In this document: positions 21,083 to 30,863 of the stretch, piece by piece | Layout: each line of letters starts with the position of its first letter | Position numbering within the stretch: position 1 is the stretch's first letter | Assembly: GCF_003938605.1 (NCBI RefSeq) | Contig: NZ_RHWX01000005.1 | Span: forward strand, 62,001-126,000 | Length of the DNA: 64,000 nucleotides | From: Brevundimonas sp. 357 | GTDB lineage: Bacteria; Pseudomonadota; Alphaproteobacteria; Caulobacterales; Caulobacteraceae | Direction of reading: 5' to 3' | Made by a program: the position numbers and the translations under genes | The notes under the pieces: model-generated | Seen by the model: only the letters and a program-made list of their open reading frames with translations | What the model was told of the DNA's origin: nothing | The model's database searches: none

Positions 21083-22576
21083 TCAGGCGACCAGGCGCGG
21101 TCCCGTCGCGGCGGCGCCGGCGGCGACCGAGCGATCCAGGCGGAAGCGGGCGACCTGCTGGTTCAGGCTGACGGCCTCATTGGCCAGCTGGCGAGCGGCG
21201 GCGGTGGCCTCCTCGGTCATGGCGGCGTTCTGCTGGGTGATGTCGTCCATCTCGCCCATGGCGCGGCGGACGCGGGCCAGGCCGTCGGATTGTTCCTGGG
21301 CGGAGCCGGCGATGCCGCCCGCCAGGCCGTCGACGGCCGAGACCTTGGCGCCGATGCGCTCCAGCGCCGCGCCGGTGCGCTCGACCAGGTCGACGCCGCG
21401 CGCCACCTGGGCCGAGGAGGTGGAGATCAGCGTGCGGATCTCGCCCGAGGCCTCGGACGAGCGCTGGGCCAGGGCGCGCACTTCCTGGGCCACCACGGCG
21501 AAGCCGCGCCCGGCGTCGCCCGCGCGGGCGGCCTCGACCCCGGCGTTCAGCGCCAGCAGGTTGGTTTGGAAGGCGATCTCGTCGATCAGGCTGGTGAAGC
21601 GGCCGATCTCGGTCGAGGATTCGGCGATGGCGTGGATGGCGGATACGGCGTCGCCCACCACCCGGGTCGTGTGTTCGACATCGGCGCGGGCGGCGGCCAG
21701 GGCCTCGGCGGTCTGGCGCGCGCCGTCCGCGGTCGAGGCGACCTGGCGGGCGATGGCGTCCGCTTCGGCGACCGTACGCTCCAGGTTGGCGGCCTGGCGC
21801 TCGGTGCGGCTGGCCAGATCTTCGGAAGCGACGGCCAACTGGCTGGAGCCGGCGCTCAGGCTCTCGACGCTGTCGGCCACGGCCCGCACGGCGGTGCGCA
21901 GGGCACGGGTCGCGGCGTGGAAGTCGTTCTGAAGCGAGCGGTATTCTTCGGGGAAGACGTCCGGGATGGTCACCGACAGGTCGTTGTCGGCCAGGCTGTG
22001 CAGGGCGGCGCCCAGGGCGCGCACGACTTCGGCCTGACGCGCCTCGGCGGCGGCGTGCTCGGCCTGCACGCGGTCGCGCTCTTCCTGCAGGGCGTCCAGG
22101 TAGATGGAGATGGCCAGGTCCATGTCCAGCATGACCCGCTGGTTCAGCTCGGCCACGGCCTCGGCGGTGATGCGGTCGTGTTCGCGGCGATTGGCGAACA
22201 GCTTCCTGGGCCGCTCGATGATGGCGCGGGTCAGATGGGCCAGGATGACGCTGTAGCCGCCGATGTACCAGCGCGGCTCCAGGCCGATGCGGGCGTGGAC
22301 GCGGCCGATGGTGCGCACCGAGGCGGCGTAGTCTTCGTCGGCGCGGCCGTCGATGATGGCGTCCCAGTGTCGCTGCTGGGCGTTGCTGGCCGCGGTGATA
22401 TGGCCTTCGTCACGGAAGAAGCGGCGGGTCTCGGGCTCGGCGCGCACCTTGTCGTAGAAGGCGGCCAGGGCCAGGGGCGCGTTGCGGCGCAGAAGGGGGG
22501 AGATGGCGCTGTAACCGGCGGACGGCCGACCCAGCCCCATGAAGTTCATGCGACGGTCGATCTCGTGGGAAGCCAT
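21083..22576 (-). CDS. Globin-coupled methyl-accepting chemotaxis protein
   Basis: This soluble aerotaxis-type sensor has 497 residues and no transmembrane helix. Residues 1-180 are a protoglobin domain: [36 protein letters not shown], then [20 protein letters not shown], which has the expected proximal haem His. A helical linker follows, then the cytoplasmic signalling domain with the hairpin tip around [21 protein letters not shown] and [19 protein letters not shown]. HemAT-like proteins respond to oxygen. No CheA/CheW genes are nearby, so it must feed a remote chemotaxis cluster. It is divergent from ahcY. Confidence 0.95.
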   Translation of the reverse strand: MASHEIDRRMNFMGLGRPSAGYSAISPLLRRNAPLALAAFYDKVRAEPETRRFFRDEGHITAASNAQQRHWDAIIDGRADEDYAASVRTIGRVHARIGLEPRWYIGGYSVILAHLTRAIIERPRKLFANRREHDRITAEAVAELNQRVMLDMDLAISIYLDALQEERDRVQAEHAAAEARQAEVVRALGAALHSLADNDLSVTIPDVFPEEYRSLQNDFHAATRALRTAVRAVADSVESLSAGSSQLAVASEDLASRTERQAANLERTVAEADAIARQVASTADGARQTAEALAAARADVEHTTRVVGDAVSAIHAIAESSTEIGRFTSLIDEIAFQTNLLALNAGVEAARAGDAGRGFAVVAQEVRALAQRSSEASGEIRTLISTSSAQVARGVDLVERTGAALERIGAKVSAVDGLAGGIAGSAQEQSDGLARVRRAMGEMDDITQQNAAMTEEATAAARQLANEAVSLNQQVARFRLDRSVAAGAAATGPRLVA

Positions 22577-22719
22577 GACGCAACTCGTTTCAACGGCAGG
22601 GCGGGGGAGAGCCCTTAATGCCCCTTGTCACCAAGAGGGTATTGGCCGGGTTAAGCCCGGATTGCGTAGATTCCCTTAACCGCTTCGGAGGGCCCGCGAT
22701 TCAGGTGAGCGGCCGCTCA

Positions 22720-22741
22720 TATAAAGACATCCTTATGTCTT
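22720..22741 (+). promoter_or_regulatory. Palindromic operator upstream of ahcY
   Basis: AAGACAT-CCTT-ATGTCTT is a perfect 7-bp inverted repeat at 22724-22741, overlapping ATAAAGACATCCTTAT (22721-22736), which differs by two bases from the palindrome ATAAAGATATCTTTAT. Sites of this kind are associated with ArsR-type regulators of the SAM/SAH cycle. It ends about 70 nt before the ahcY start. Confidence 0.55.
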
Positions 22742-22811
22742 GATTGCTCCCGCCGCCGCGCCGCGCTATAGCGACGGCGATCCCCCGACAGTGGCCGAAA
22801 GACATTTCTGC

Positions 22812-24203
22812 ATGACCGACTACATCGTCCGCGACATCTCCCTGGCCGACTTCGGCAACAAGGAAATCGCCATCGCCGAAACCGAGATGCCGGGCCTGAT
22901 GGCGCTGCGCGCGGAATACGGCGCGTCCCAGCCGCTGAAGGGCGCCCGCATCGCCGGCAGCCTGCACATGACCATCCAGACGGCCGTGCTGATCCAGACG
23001 CTGGAAGCCCTGGGCGCCGAAGTGCGCTGGGCCTCGTGTAACATCTTCTCGACCCAGGACCACGCCGCCGCCGCCATCGCCGCGTCGGGCACGCCGGTCT
23101 TCGCCTTCAAGGGCGAGACCCTGGTCGAGTACTGGGACTACGCCCACAAGATCTTCGAATGGGCCGACGGCGGCTATCCGAACCTGATCCTGGACGACGG
23201 CGGCGACGCCACCCTGCTGTGCGTGCTGGGGCCGAAGGCCGAGAAGGACGCCAGCGTCCTCGACAACCCGCAGAACGAGGAAGAGGAAGCCCTCTTCTCG
23301 GTCATGAAGCGCTATCTGAAGGAGAAGCCGGGCTTCTATTCGGCCATCCGCGACGCCATCGGCGGCGTGTCGGAAGAGACGACCACGGGCGTCCACCGCC
23401 TGTATCAGATGGCCGAGCGCGGCGAGCTGCCCTTCCCCGCCATCAACGTCAACGACAGCGTCACCAAGTCCAAGTTCGACAACCTGTACGGCTGCCGTGA
23501 GAGCCTGGTCGACGCCATCCGTCGCGGCACCGACGTCATGCTGTCGGGCAAGGTGGCGGTGGTCTGCGGCTACGGCGACGTGGGCAAGGGCTCGGCGGCT
23601 TCGCTGCGCAACGGCGGCGCCCGCGTGATCGTCACCGAGATCGACCCGATCTGCGCCCTGCAGGCGGCGATGGAAGGCTATGAGGTCCAGACCCTGGAAG
23701 ACGTCGCCGACAAGGCCGACATCTTCGTCACCACCACGGGCAACAAGGACGTCATCCGCGTCGAGCACATGCGCGCCATGCGCAACAACGCCATCGTCTG
23801 CAACATCGGCCACTTCGACTCTGAGATTCAGGTCGCGGGCCTGAAGAACTTCAAGTGGGACAAGATCAAGGATCAGGTCCACCACGTCGAGTTCCCGGAT
23901 GGCAAGAAGATCATCCTGCTGTCGGAAGGCCGTCTGGTGAACCTGGGCAACGCCACGGGCCACCCGTCCTTCGTGATGTCGGCGTCCTTCACCAACCAGA
24001 CGCTGGCCCAGATCGAGCTGTGGACCAACGCCAAGGCCTACGACAACAAGGTCTACACCCTGCCCAAGCACCTGGACGAGAAGGTCGCCTTCCTGCACCT
24101 GGCCAAGCTGGGCGCCAAGCTGACGACGCTGAGCCAGGATCAGGCAGACTACATCTCGGTGCCGGTCGAGGGTCCGTTCAAGCCGGAACACTACCGCTAC
24201 TGA
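22812..24203 (+). CDS. ahcY: Adenosylhomocysteinase
   Basis: This enzyme hydrolyses S-adenosylhomocysteine to adenosine and homocysteine, regenerating the methyl cycle and removing a methyltransferase inhibitor. From the ATG at 22812 it has 463 residues, the usual bacterial length. Features include [20 protein letters not shown], the NAD site [28 protein letters not shown] and the C-terminal PDKI-like tail ending PFKPEHYRY. An in-frame ATG at 22740 lies inside the operator region and is unlikely. It is followed by a strong terminator. Confidence 0.98.
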   Translation: MTDYIVRDISLADFGNKEIAIAETEMPGLMALRAEYGASQPLKGARIAGSLHMTIQTAVLIQTLEALGAEVRWASCNIFSTQDHAAAAIAASGTPVFAFKGETLVEYWDYAHKIFEWADGGYPNLILDDGGDATLLCVLGPKAEKDASVLDNPQNEEEEALFSVMKRYLKEKPGFYSAIRDAIGGVSEETTTGVHRLYQMAERGELPFPAINVNDSVTKSKFDNLYGCRESLVDAIRRGTDVMLSGKVAVVCGYGDVGKGSAASLRNGGARVIVTEIDPICALQAAMEGYEVQTLEDVADKADIFVTTTGNKDVIRVEHMRAMRNNAIVCNIGHFDSEIQVAGLKNFKWDKIKDQVHHVEFPDGKKIILLSEGRLVNLGNATGHPSFVMSASFTNQTLAQIELWTNAKAYDNKVYTLPKHLDEKVAFLHLAKLGAKLTTLSQDQADYISVPVEGPFKPEHYRY

Positions 24204-24228
24204 GACCTGTCTCGGGTCTGAAAGACAG

Positions 24229-24263
24229 AACCCCGCGCCGGCGACGGCGCGGGGTTTTCTTTT
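24229..24263 (+). terminator. Terminator of ahcY
   Basis: A 9-bp GC stem (CCCCGCGCC and its complement) with a 6-nt loop is followed by TTTTCTTTT, beginning 26 nt after the ahcY stop. Confidence 0.92.
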
Positions 24264-24267
24264 GAAC

Positions 24268-25392
24268 TTACGCTGCGACGTCGCGTGGATCGAACTCGTC
24301 AGGCCCTCGGCCCATCAGGCCGGTTTCGAAGTCCATGAAGATGTCGATCAGCTCATCCACCCCGACCGGCGGCGCCTTGGGGTTGAAGCGGAAGCGCCAG
24401 AAGCTGACGATGTGCTGCACTGCGCCCAGCTGGTCGCCCAGGCGAGTGAACAGGGCGGGCGCCTCCAGCAGGAAGTCGCGGAACGCCACCGGATTGCCCT
24501 CGCGCGTCAGTCCCGCATAGGCGTCGTCGTAGTAGCGCAGGGTGCGGCTGACCTCTTCGCAGGTCTTCATGATGCGGCCGCGCAGCACGCCGCGTCCGCG
24601 CGCGATATAGTCCTTGGCCGCCTGGTCGCTGGGGCCGGCGGGCTGGATCGTGCCCACTTCGTCGGCCACATGGACGATGTCGGCCATCAGACTGGCGAGC
24701 GCCCATTTGTAGTAGAGGAAGCCCTTCCAGCAGAAGACGCCCTCCTGATACTGCTCGGGCTCCAGCTTCAGCGTCAGGCGCAGCGCCTCCAGCCGGTCGC
24801 CGGGGGCGTTGGACAGGATCTTCGACGCCATGCGGGCGGTCGAACCGGCGGCCACCACCCCGTCGCCGACGCTGAGCGTGACCAGAGGCTCGATCTCCTT
24901 CTGGACGAACTCCAGCATACGCTCCAGGTCGGCCTCGCTGAGGGCGAAATAGCAGGGGGCGGCGTCCACATTGCCGCGCCGCAGCTGTTCGCGCAGCAGA
25001 AAGGGGTCCAGCGACGGCAGCTGATCCATCAGCCGCAGGGTCTTCAGGTCCGGGTGGTCGGGGTCGACGCCGAAGGCCTCGTGCATGGCGCGCTCGAAGC
25101 CGATCTGGTTGACGAAGATGAAGCGGCCGCCGGTCTTCAGGTCGGTGCTGTCGATCGGCACTACGATCTTGGTCGCCACCTGACGGCGGCCCGGAAAGGC
25201 GTCGGTCTCATTGCGCCGCAGCCTGTGCTTGATGATCAGGGCGCGGTTCAGGGCCGGGTTGCGGAACATGGGGCGCTCGGCCCAGTCGTCGCTGTCGCCG
25301 TGCTCGTCATAGACCTTGAGCAGGTTCAGCACGCGCGCGGTCGAGGCGGTGCGGCGCAGGTGTTCGAGGTTGCGGATGGCGCGATCAGTCAT
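24268..25392 (-). CDS. Conserved cytosolic protein of unknown function
   Basis: The 374-residue product from the ATG at 25392 (AGGA 8-9 nt upstream) is unrecognised. It has no signal peptide and no membrane helix. It is mostly alpha-helical, with regular leucine and arginine spacing at the N-terminus (IRNLEHLRRTASTARVLNLL) and a middle region that includes KIVVPIDSTDLKTGGRFIFV and YYKWALASLMADIVHVADEV. A late segment, HIVSFWRFRFNPKAPPVGVD, is distinctive. It is flanked by ahcY and a TonB receptor gene with no operon partner. An upstream in-frame ATG at 25401 is less likely. Confidence 0.8.
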   Translation of the reverse strand: MTDRAIRNLEHLRRTASTARVLNLLKVYDEHGDSDDWAERPMFRNPALNRALIIKHRLRRNETDAFPGRRQVATKIVVPIDSTDLKTGGRFIFVNQIGFERAMHEAFGVDPDHPDLKTLRLMDQLPSLDPFLLREQLRRGNVDAAPCYFALSEADLERMLEFVQKEIEPLVTLSVGDGVVAAGSTARMASKILSNAPGDRLEALRLTLKLEPEQYQEGVFCWKGFLYYKWALASLMADIVHVADEVGTIQPAGPSDQAAKDYIARGRGVLRGRIMKTCEEVSRTLRYYDDAYAGLTREGNPVAFRDFLLEAPALFTRLGDQLGAVQHIVSFWRFRFNPKAPPVGVDELIDIFMDFETGLMGRGPDEFDPRDVAA

Positions 25393-25508
25393 GACGGCCA
25401 TCCTGCCAGTCAAAAATGACCAACGGCTTAGTTTGGCGCAGGTCAAAAAAACGGGCCGCTTCCTTCAAGGAGGCGGCCCGGTCAGTCGGGGAGGAAACTG
25501 AAGAGGGG

Positions 25509-27665
25509 TTAGAAGGTCGTCGTCACCGACATCCAAAGACGACGCGGCTCCTGATTGTTGGCGTATTCCGGCGAATAGGCGACCGGCGCGCCATAGGGAG
25601 CCAGACGGACGAAGTCCTTGTCGAACAGGTTGTAGATGGCCGCATTGAGGGTCACGCGGTCATTGACTTCGTACGAGCCGCCGAAGTGGAACAGCTCATA
25701 GGCCTTGAAGTCGCCCAGGGCGTCGCGGGCGGCGCCCTCGCCGCGCCAGCGCTCCGAGCGGTATTCGCCGCGCAACCAGGTGGACAGGCGGTCGGTCGCC
25801 TGCCAGCGCAGCTGGGCGTTGATCATGTGCTCGGGCGTATCGGTCAGGGGGCGGCCGGCCTGCGCGCCGGTCTTCTGCTCGCTGTCGGTGTAGGTATAGT
25901 TGCCGTGCAGGCTCCAGGCCTCGGCGAAGCGCCAGCGGGCGACGACTTCCAGGCCCTGGGTCGTGGCCTCGTCGATGTTCACGCTCTGACCGAACTCCTT
26001 GATCGCCGACCAGAAGCCGACGTCGGCGCAACCCGTCTTGGAGTAGTCGCCGGCGTCGTATTGGGCCTGGGTCAGGCCGAAGGTGCAGTTGGCGATCGGC
26101 TGGCCCGAGGCGATCTTGTCCTCGAAGTCGTTGCGGAAGACGGTGGCGTTGGCGCGGAAGGTCGAGCCGTTGTCGAAATAGACGCCGAACTCATAGGCCA
26201 CGCTGGTTTCCGGCTGCAGGCCGGGGCTGCCGATCAGCGGCAGGGCGCCCTGGCGCCCGAAGCCGTTGATGCCGGGAGTCAGTTGCTCTAGGCGCGGGGT
26301 CTTGTAGCCGCCGCTGACGCCGCCCTTCAGGGTCCATTGCTCATTGGCGTTCCACACCAGATAGGCGCGCGGGCTGACGTGGTCGCCGAAGCTGGAGTGG
26401 TCGTCGTAGCGGAGGCCGACGGTCAGGGCCAGATCGTCGCGCAGCCGCCATTCGTCCTCGGCGAACAGGGCCCATTGCTCGAAGGTGAAGGCGCCGGCCG
26501 CCACGCCGTCGGTCATTTCGGCGTCCATGTACTGGCCGCCGACGGTGAAGGTGTGGTTGCGCCACTGGCTGTTCAGCTTGGTGTCGAACAGGGTGGTCTT
26601 GGTCTCCAGGGTGCGGTCGCCCCCGGCGCCGGGAACGCCGCGGGGGATGATGCGGCCGACCGTCTCGGTCTTGTTGTGCGAGAGGGTGGATTCCAGCGTG
26701 CCGAAATCCAGGCGCCAATTGTGCGCCAGCAGGTACTGCTCGCGGTTGAACTCCAGGAAGTCCTTGTAGCCGCCGGCGACGGTGTTGGTGCCCATCTGGC
26801 CCTTGGCGTTGTCGTACCACTGGCCGGCCGCGTCGACGTCCAGCCACAGGTCGTGGTCCGCGTTCGGCGTCAGGCTGAGGCGGGCGCCCAGGGTCCAGAT
26901 CTCATAGGCGGTGGCGCTGCGCCCGAAGCCGGTGACGTCGACCTCGTTTCCGTTCACGTCGCGGTATTTCAGGTCCGACTGTTCGCGCTCGGACCAGGAG
27001 CCGCGCAGGGCCAGGCCCAGGCGGTCGCCGATCAGCGGACCCGAGGCGTAGCCGTTGATCCCCCAGAAGTCGCCGAACTCGTCGTCGCCCTGCAGGGTGT
27101 AGTTGGCCGAGGCCGAGCCCGTCCAGGCGTCGCCGACCTTGCGGGTGATGATGTTGACGACCCCGCCCATCGCGTCCGAGCCGTAGAGGGTGGCGACCGG
27201 GCCGCGCACCACCTCAATGCGGTCGATGGCCGAGACCGGCGGCAGGAAGCTGTTGGCCGTTTCGCCGAAGCCGTTCGGGGTCACGCTGCCGGCCGTGTTC
27301 TGGCGGCGGCCGTCGATCAGGATCAGGGTGTAGTCCGAGCCCATGCCGCGAATGTTGATGGTCTGGCCGCCGGTTTTGCCGACGCCGGAACCCGTGTCGA
27401 CGCCCTCGATGTTGTTCAGGATCTCGGCGATCGAGGCGGCGCGGATCTCTTGGATCTCCTTGCGCGGCAGGACGCTGATCGAGGCGGGCGCCTGGGTGAT
27501 CTTCTGCTCGAAGCCCGAGGCGGTGACGACCACGTCGGCGACCTTGTGCGTCTGCTCCATCATGTCCGTGGTCTCGTCAGCCAGGGCGGGCGCGCCGGCG
27601 CCCACAGTCATCAGAGCGGTGGCGGCCAGCAGGGACGAGCGGCGTGACGAGCGGAAGCAGGACAT
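25509..27665 (-). CDS. TonB-dependent outer-membrane receptor (ferric siderophore type)
   Basis: The 718-residue product has a signal peptide ending PALAD, a TonB-box-like VADVVVTASG, and a plug domain with ISVLPRKEIQEIRAASIAEI, INIRGMGSDYTLILIDGRRQ and VEVVRGPVATLYGSDAMGGV-like elements ending in NIITRK. A long beta-barrel follows and closes with MSVTTTF, an aromatic C-terminus as needed for barrel insertion. The closest class by eye is FepA/CirA-type siderophore receptors. A possible Fur site precedes the gene. Substrate is not determined; no ABC importer or siderophore genes are adjacent. Confidence 0.93.
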   Translation of the reverse strand: MSCFRSSRRSSLLAATALMTVGAGAPALADETTDMMEQTHKVADVVVTASGFEQKITQAPASISVLPRKEIQEIRAASIAEILNNIEGVDTGSGVGKTGGQTINIRGMGSDYTLILIDGRRQNTAGSVTPNGFGETANSFLPPVSAIDRIEVVRGPVATLYGSDAMGGVVNIITRKVGDAWTGSASANYTLQGDDEFGDFWGINGYASGPLIGDRLGLALRGSWSEREQSDLKYRDVNGNEVDVTGFGRSATAYEIWTLGARLSLTPNADHDLWLDVDAAGQWYDNAKGQMGTNTVAGGYKDFLEFNREQYLLAHNWRLDFGTLESTLSHNKTETVGRIIPRGVPGAGGDRTLETKTTLFDTKLNSQWRNHTFTVGGQYMDAEMTDGVAAGAFTFEQWALFAEDEWRLRDDLALTVGLRYDDHSSFGDHVSPRAYLVWNANEQWTLKGGVSGGYKTPRLEQLTPGINGFGRQGALPLIGSPGLQPETSVAYEFGVYFDNGSTFRANATVFRNDFEDKIASGQPIANCTFGLTQAQYDAGDYSKTGCADVGFWSAIKEFGQSVNIDEATTQGLEVVARWRFAEAWSLHGNYTYTDSEQKTGAQAGRPLTDTPEHMINAQLRWQATDRLSTWLRGEYRSERWRGEGAARDALGDFKAYELFHFGGSYEVNDRVTLNAAIYNLFDKDFVRLAPYGAPVAYSPEYANNQEPRRLWMSVTTTF

Positions 27666-27687
27666 TCGGAGAGGGAGCCTTCAAAAA

Positions 27688-27720
27688 TGAGAACGCCTCT
27701 CAACAGCGTTCGCATTCTCA
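27688..27720 (-). promoter_or_regulatory. Candidate Fur-type operator of TonB receptor
   Basis: Just upstream of the receptor start is an inverted arrangement. TGAGAA and TTCTCA form its outer ends, GAACGC and GCGTTC its inner arms, and TGAGAGG-C-GTTCTCA is a partial 7-1-7 match to Fur boxes. The fit is imperfect. Confidence 0.4.
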
Positions 27721-27808
27721 GTGCAATGGGGGTGTGTGAATAGGTCGCAATTGCGCCCCGGTTTCGACACGTCTGGCGCGGAATGGCGGGCGGGCCTAAG
27801 AAGCGGGC

Positions 27809-28012
27809 ATGGACCTCATCGACATTCTGATCCTGATCGCCGTGGCCGGCGTCGTCGTCACCCTGGGCTTCGGCCTCTACAACCTGAACAAGGGCGGGGA
27901 AGGCGCGAGCGCCCGCTCGAACAAGCTGATGCGGCTGCGCATCATCCTTCAGGCGGTGGCGGTGCTGCTGCTGATGATCGGCATGTGGCTGAAGCGTACG
28001 CACGCGGGCTGA
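27809..28012 (+). CDS. Small twin-transmembrane (HIG1-like) protein
   Basis: The 67-residue product has two hydrophobic helices (IDILILIAVAGVVVTLGFGL and LRIILQAVAVLLLMIGMWL) joined by a polar loop NLNKGGEGASARSNKLMRLR. This layout matches small HIG1-like proteins of alphaproteobacteria, whose mitochondrial relatives associate with cytochrome oxidase. The residues RSNKLMRLRI before the second helix are typical of the family. It is 34 nt upstream of the cobalamin adenosyltransferase gene and probably co-transcribed, a pairing that I recall as common in related genomes. Confidence 0.82.
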   Translation: MDLIDILILIAVAGVVVTLGFGLYNLNKGGEGASARSNKLMRLRIILQAVAVLLLMIGMWLKRTHAG

Positions 28013-28046
28013 GGCGCGCGCCAACACGAACAGGGGAGGGCGCGTC

Positions 28047-28619
28047 ATGGTGACGCTGAACAAGATCTACACCCGCACCGGCGACGCCGGGCAAACTCGC
28101 CTGGCCTCGGGCGCGCCGGTGTCCAAGACGGATCAGCGGGTCGAGGCCTATGGCGCGGTGGATGAGCTGAACGCCGTCATCGGCGTGGCCCGTCTGAACA
28201 GCGGCCAGAACGACCGCATCGACGCCATGCTGGGCCGCATCCAGAATGAGCTGTTCGACCTCGGCGCCGATCTGGCCACGCCGATGGAGCCGGCGCCCAA
28301 ATGGGAGGCCCTGCGCATCATCGCCACGCAGGTCGAGCGGCTGGAATCCGAGATCGACTGGATGAACGACTGCCTCAAGCCGCTGGACAGCTTCATCCTG
28401 TCGGGCGGTTCGCCGTTGTCGGCGCATCTGCACCTGGCGCGCACCGTGTGCCGTCGGGCCGAGCGCGAGGCCGTGCGCCTGGTCGAATCGGGCGAGGTCG
28501 TGAACCCGGAGGCGGTGCGTTACCTCAACCGTCTGTCGGACCTGCTGTTCGTCGCCGCCCGTCGCGCCAACGCCAATGGCGCCGGCGACGTCCTGTGGCG
28601 TCCCGGCGCGACGCGCTGA
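28047..28619 (+). CDS. Cob(I)alamin adenosyltransferase, PduO type
   Basis: This enzyme transfers the 5'-deoxyadenosyl group of ATP to cob(I)alamin or cobyrinic acid diamide to make adenosylcobalamin. The 190-residue product has the P-loop-like N-terminus IYTRTGDAGQTRLASG, KTDQRVEAYGAVDELNAVIG, and the conserved CRRAEREAVRL and VNPEAVRYLNRLSDLLFVAA segments of the PduO/MMAB family. The start has a strong GGGGAGGG upstream. No other cobalamin genes are in the window. Confidence 0.95.
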   Translation: MVTLNKIYTRTGDAGQTRLASGAPVSKTDQRVEAYGAVDELNAVIGVARLNSGQNDRIDAMLGRIQNELFDLGADLATPMEPAPKWEALRIIATQVERLESEIDWMNDCLKPLDSFILSGGSPLSAHLHLARTVCRRAEREAVRLVESGEVVNPEAVRYLNRLSDLLFVAARRANANGAGDVLWRPGATR

Positions 28620-28628
28620 GGCGTCGCG

Positions 28629-28970
28629 TTACTGAGCCTGCAGCGCTTTCACCCGCTCGCGTTCCGCCTCGGTGGCGGCGGCGCGGGCGCGTTTCTCGGC
28701 ATTGACCTGATCCTCCAGGCTAAGCAGTTCCTGATTGGCCTTGTTCGACGCTTCGGCGCGCGTCGTCCCGGCCGGGCGGCCGGTGATGTCGGGGATGTAG
28801 ATGGGCTGGGCGCAGATACGCGACTCCATATCGTACCAGTGGCCCTTGGCCGAACAGCGCTCGCCCGGATCAACCCAGACGCGCTGCAGGACGAACAGGC
28901 CGACCAGCATCAGGGCGAACACGCCGAAGAACAGGATGCTGAGACGACGAAAGGTCAGGAAGCGTTTCAT
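28629..28970 (-). CDS. Single-pass membrane protein with coiled-coil tail, unknown function
   Basis: From the ATG at 28970 the product has 113 residues. It has a basic start (MKRFLTFRRLS), one hydrophobic helix at about 12-31, then a periplasmic stretch with two cysteines (GERCSAKGHWYDMESRICAQ), possibly disulphide-bonded, and IYIPDITGRPAGTTRAEA. The C-terminal third is a highly charged helix with a heptad pattern. No family is recognised. It converges with the adenosyltransferase gene and is divergent from etfB. Confidence 0.72.
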   Translation of the reverse strand: MKRFLTFRRLSILFFGVFALMLVGLFVLQRVWVDPGERCSAKGHWYDMESRICAQPIYIPDITGRPAGTTRAEASNKANQELLSLEDQVNAEKRARAAATEAERERVKALQAQ

Positions 28971-29094
28971 GCAGGCTACATAGCCGAAAATTGACCGCTG
29001 AACACGAACGCAGTTCACGTAGCGTTACGTTGACAGGCCGGTTTCATCGGTCCAATCCCTCGACCGACATTTCGATGACCAAGTGGATAGGCTC

Positions 29095-29859
29095 ATGAAG
29101 GTACTCGTCCCGGTGAAACGGGTGATCGACAGCAACGTCAAGGCCCGCGTGAAGGCGGACCAGACCGGCGTCGACCTGGCCAACGTCAAGATGAGCATGA
29201 ACCCCTTCGACGAGATCGCCGTCGAAGAGGCCGTGCGTCTGAAGGAAGGCAAGGAACACCATGCCGCGGGCACGGCGACGGAAATCGTCGTCGTCTCCAT
29301 CGGCGTGACCCAGGCTCAGGAAACCATCCGCACCGCCCTGGCCATGGGCGCGGATCGCGGCGTCCTGGTGCAGTCGGACACGGACCTGGAGCCGCTGGCC
29401 GTCGCCAAGGTGCTGAAGGCCGTGGTGGAAGAAGAGAAGCCCGACCTGGTGCTGCTGGGCAAGCAGTCGATCGACGGCGACAACAACGCCGTGGGCCAGA
29501 TGCTGGCGGCCCTGCTGGACTGGCCGCAGGCCACCTTCGCCGGCAAGCTGGTCATCGACGGCGGCAAGGCTGTCGTCACGCGTGAAGTCGACGGCGGCCT
29601 GCAGACCGTTTCGGCCGAACTGCCCGCCGTGGTGTCGGTCGACCTGCGTCTGAACACGCCGCGCTATGCATCGCTGCCCAACATCATGAAGGCCAAGAAG
29701 AAGGAGATCGCCATCAAGGCGGTCGCCGACTACGGCGTCGACACGGCGGACCGCCTCAAGGTGCTGAAGGTGACGGAGCCGCCGAAGCGTTCGGCGGGCG
29801 TCAAGGTCGCCGATGCGGCCGAACTGGTTTCCAAGCTCAAAGACGCAGGGGTTCTGTAA
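29095..29859 (+). CDS. etfB: Electron transfer flavoprotein subunit beta
   Basis: This is the small subunit of ETF, which carries electrons from acyl-CoA and other dehydrogenases to ETF-ubiquinone oxidoreductase. From the ATG at 29095 the product has 254 residues. It opens [20 protein letters not shown] and includes [18 protein letters not shown] and the AMP-binding region around [20 protein letters not shown], then [20 protein letters not shown], the recognition loop. It is coupled to etfA through a TAATG overlap. Confidence 0.98.
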   Translation: MKVLVPVKRVIDSNVKARVKADQTGVDLANVKMSMNPFDEIAVEEAVRLKEGKEHHAAGTATEIVVVSIGVTQAQETIRTALAMGADRGVLVQSDTDLEPLAVAKVLKAVVEEEKPDLVLLGKQSIDGDNNAVGQMLAALLDWPQATFAGKLVIDGGKAVVTREVDGGLQTVSAELPAVVSVDLRLNTPRYASLPNIMKAKKKEIAIKAVADYGVDTADRLKVLKVTEPPKRSAGVKVADAAELVSKLKDAGVL

Positions 29860-30788
29860 TGGCCGTTCTCGTCATCGCCGACCACGACGGCTCGGTCGTT
29901 CGCGACACCACCCACAAGACCGTGACGGCCGCCCTGGCCCTGTCGTCGGACGTGGACGTTCTGGTGCTGGGCAAGGGCGCTCAGGCCGTGGCTGACGCCG
30001 CCGCCAAGATCGCGGGCGTGCGCAAGGTGCTGCTGGCCGAGGGCGACGCCGTCGCCCACGGTCTGGCCGAGGCCGTAGAGGCTACCGTCCTGCCGCTGGC
30101 CGGGAACTACGACGCCATCCTGACCCCGGCCAACACCGACGGTAAGAACTTCGCCCCGCGCATCGCCGCCAAGCTGGACACGGCGCCGATCTCGGACATC
30201 GTCGAAGTCGTCTCGGCCGACACCTTCGTGCGTCCGATCTATGCGGGCAATGCGCTGGAGACCGTCCAGTCGGCCGACGCCAAGAAGGTCATCACCGTGC
30301 GCCCGACGGCTTTCGCCGCCGCCGCTGAAGGCGGATCGGCCTCGGTCGAGAGCGTCGCCGCCGGCGAAGCGCCCAAGACCGCCTTCGTGTCGGAAGAAAT
30401 GGTCAAGTCGGATCGCCCCGAACTGGGCGCCGCCAAGATCGTCGTCTCGGGCGGCCGCGCCCTGGGCTCGGCTGAAGAGTTCCACGCCGTCATGGACCCC
30501 CTGGCCGACAAGCTGGGCGCCGCCGTCGGCGCCTCGCGCGCGGCGGTCGATGCGGGCTACGCCCCTAACGACTATCAGGTCGGTCAGACCGGCAAGGTCG
30601 TGGCGCCGGCTCTCTACATCGCCATCGGCATCTCGGGCGCCATCCAGCACCTGGCCGGGATGAAGGACTCCAAGGTGATCGTCGCGATCAACAAGGACGC
30701 CGACGCCCCGATCTTCCAGATCGCCGACTACGGCCTGGTCGCCGACTACAAGACCGCCGTGCCGGAACTGATGGCGGCCCTGGGCTGA
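29859..30788 (+). CDS. etfA: Electron transfer flavoprotein subunit alpha
   Basis: This is the FAD-binding subunit of ETF. The 309-residue product contains the N-terminal domain and the C-terminal FAD domain with [54 protein letters not shown] and [20 protein letters not shown], a complete family signature. It shares one base with the etfB stop. A terminator follows. The ETF dehydrogenase partner is not in this window. Confidence 0.98.
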   Translation: MAVLVIADHDGSVVRDTTHKTVTAALALSSDVDVLVLGKGAQAVADAAAKIAGVRKVLLAEGDAVAHGLAEAVEATVLPLAGNYDAILTPANTDGKNFAPRIAAKLDTAPISDIVEVVSADTFVRPIYAGNALETVQSADAKKVITVRPTAFAAAAEGGSASVESVAAGEAPKTAFVSEEMVKSDRPELGAAKIVVSGGRALGSAEEFHAVMDPLADKLGAAVGASRAAVDAGYAPNDYQVGQTGKVVAPALYIAIGISGAIQHLAGMKDSKVIVAINKDADAPIFQIADYGLVADYKTAVPELMAALG

Positions 30789-30813
30789 TCGGTTTCACAC
30801 GCTGAGTTAGAAG

Positions 30814-30850
30814 CGCGCCGGGCGAGGGATCGTCCGGCGCGTTTTCTTTT
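30814..30850 (+). terminator. Terminator of etfBA
   Basis: An 8-bp stem CGCGCCGG/CCGGCGCG with a 12-nt loop is followed by TTTTCTTTT, 26 nt after etfA. Confidence 0.9.
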
Positions 30851-30863
30851 GCGCCCTCTCTAT

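Noticed and set aside
22690-22811. SAM/SAH-type riboswitch upstream of ahcY
   Set aside because: No conserved riboswitch core or pseudoknot was recognisable; the palindrome with AT-rich arms fits a protein operator better.
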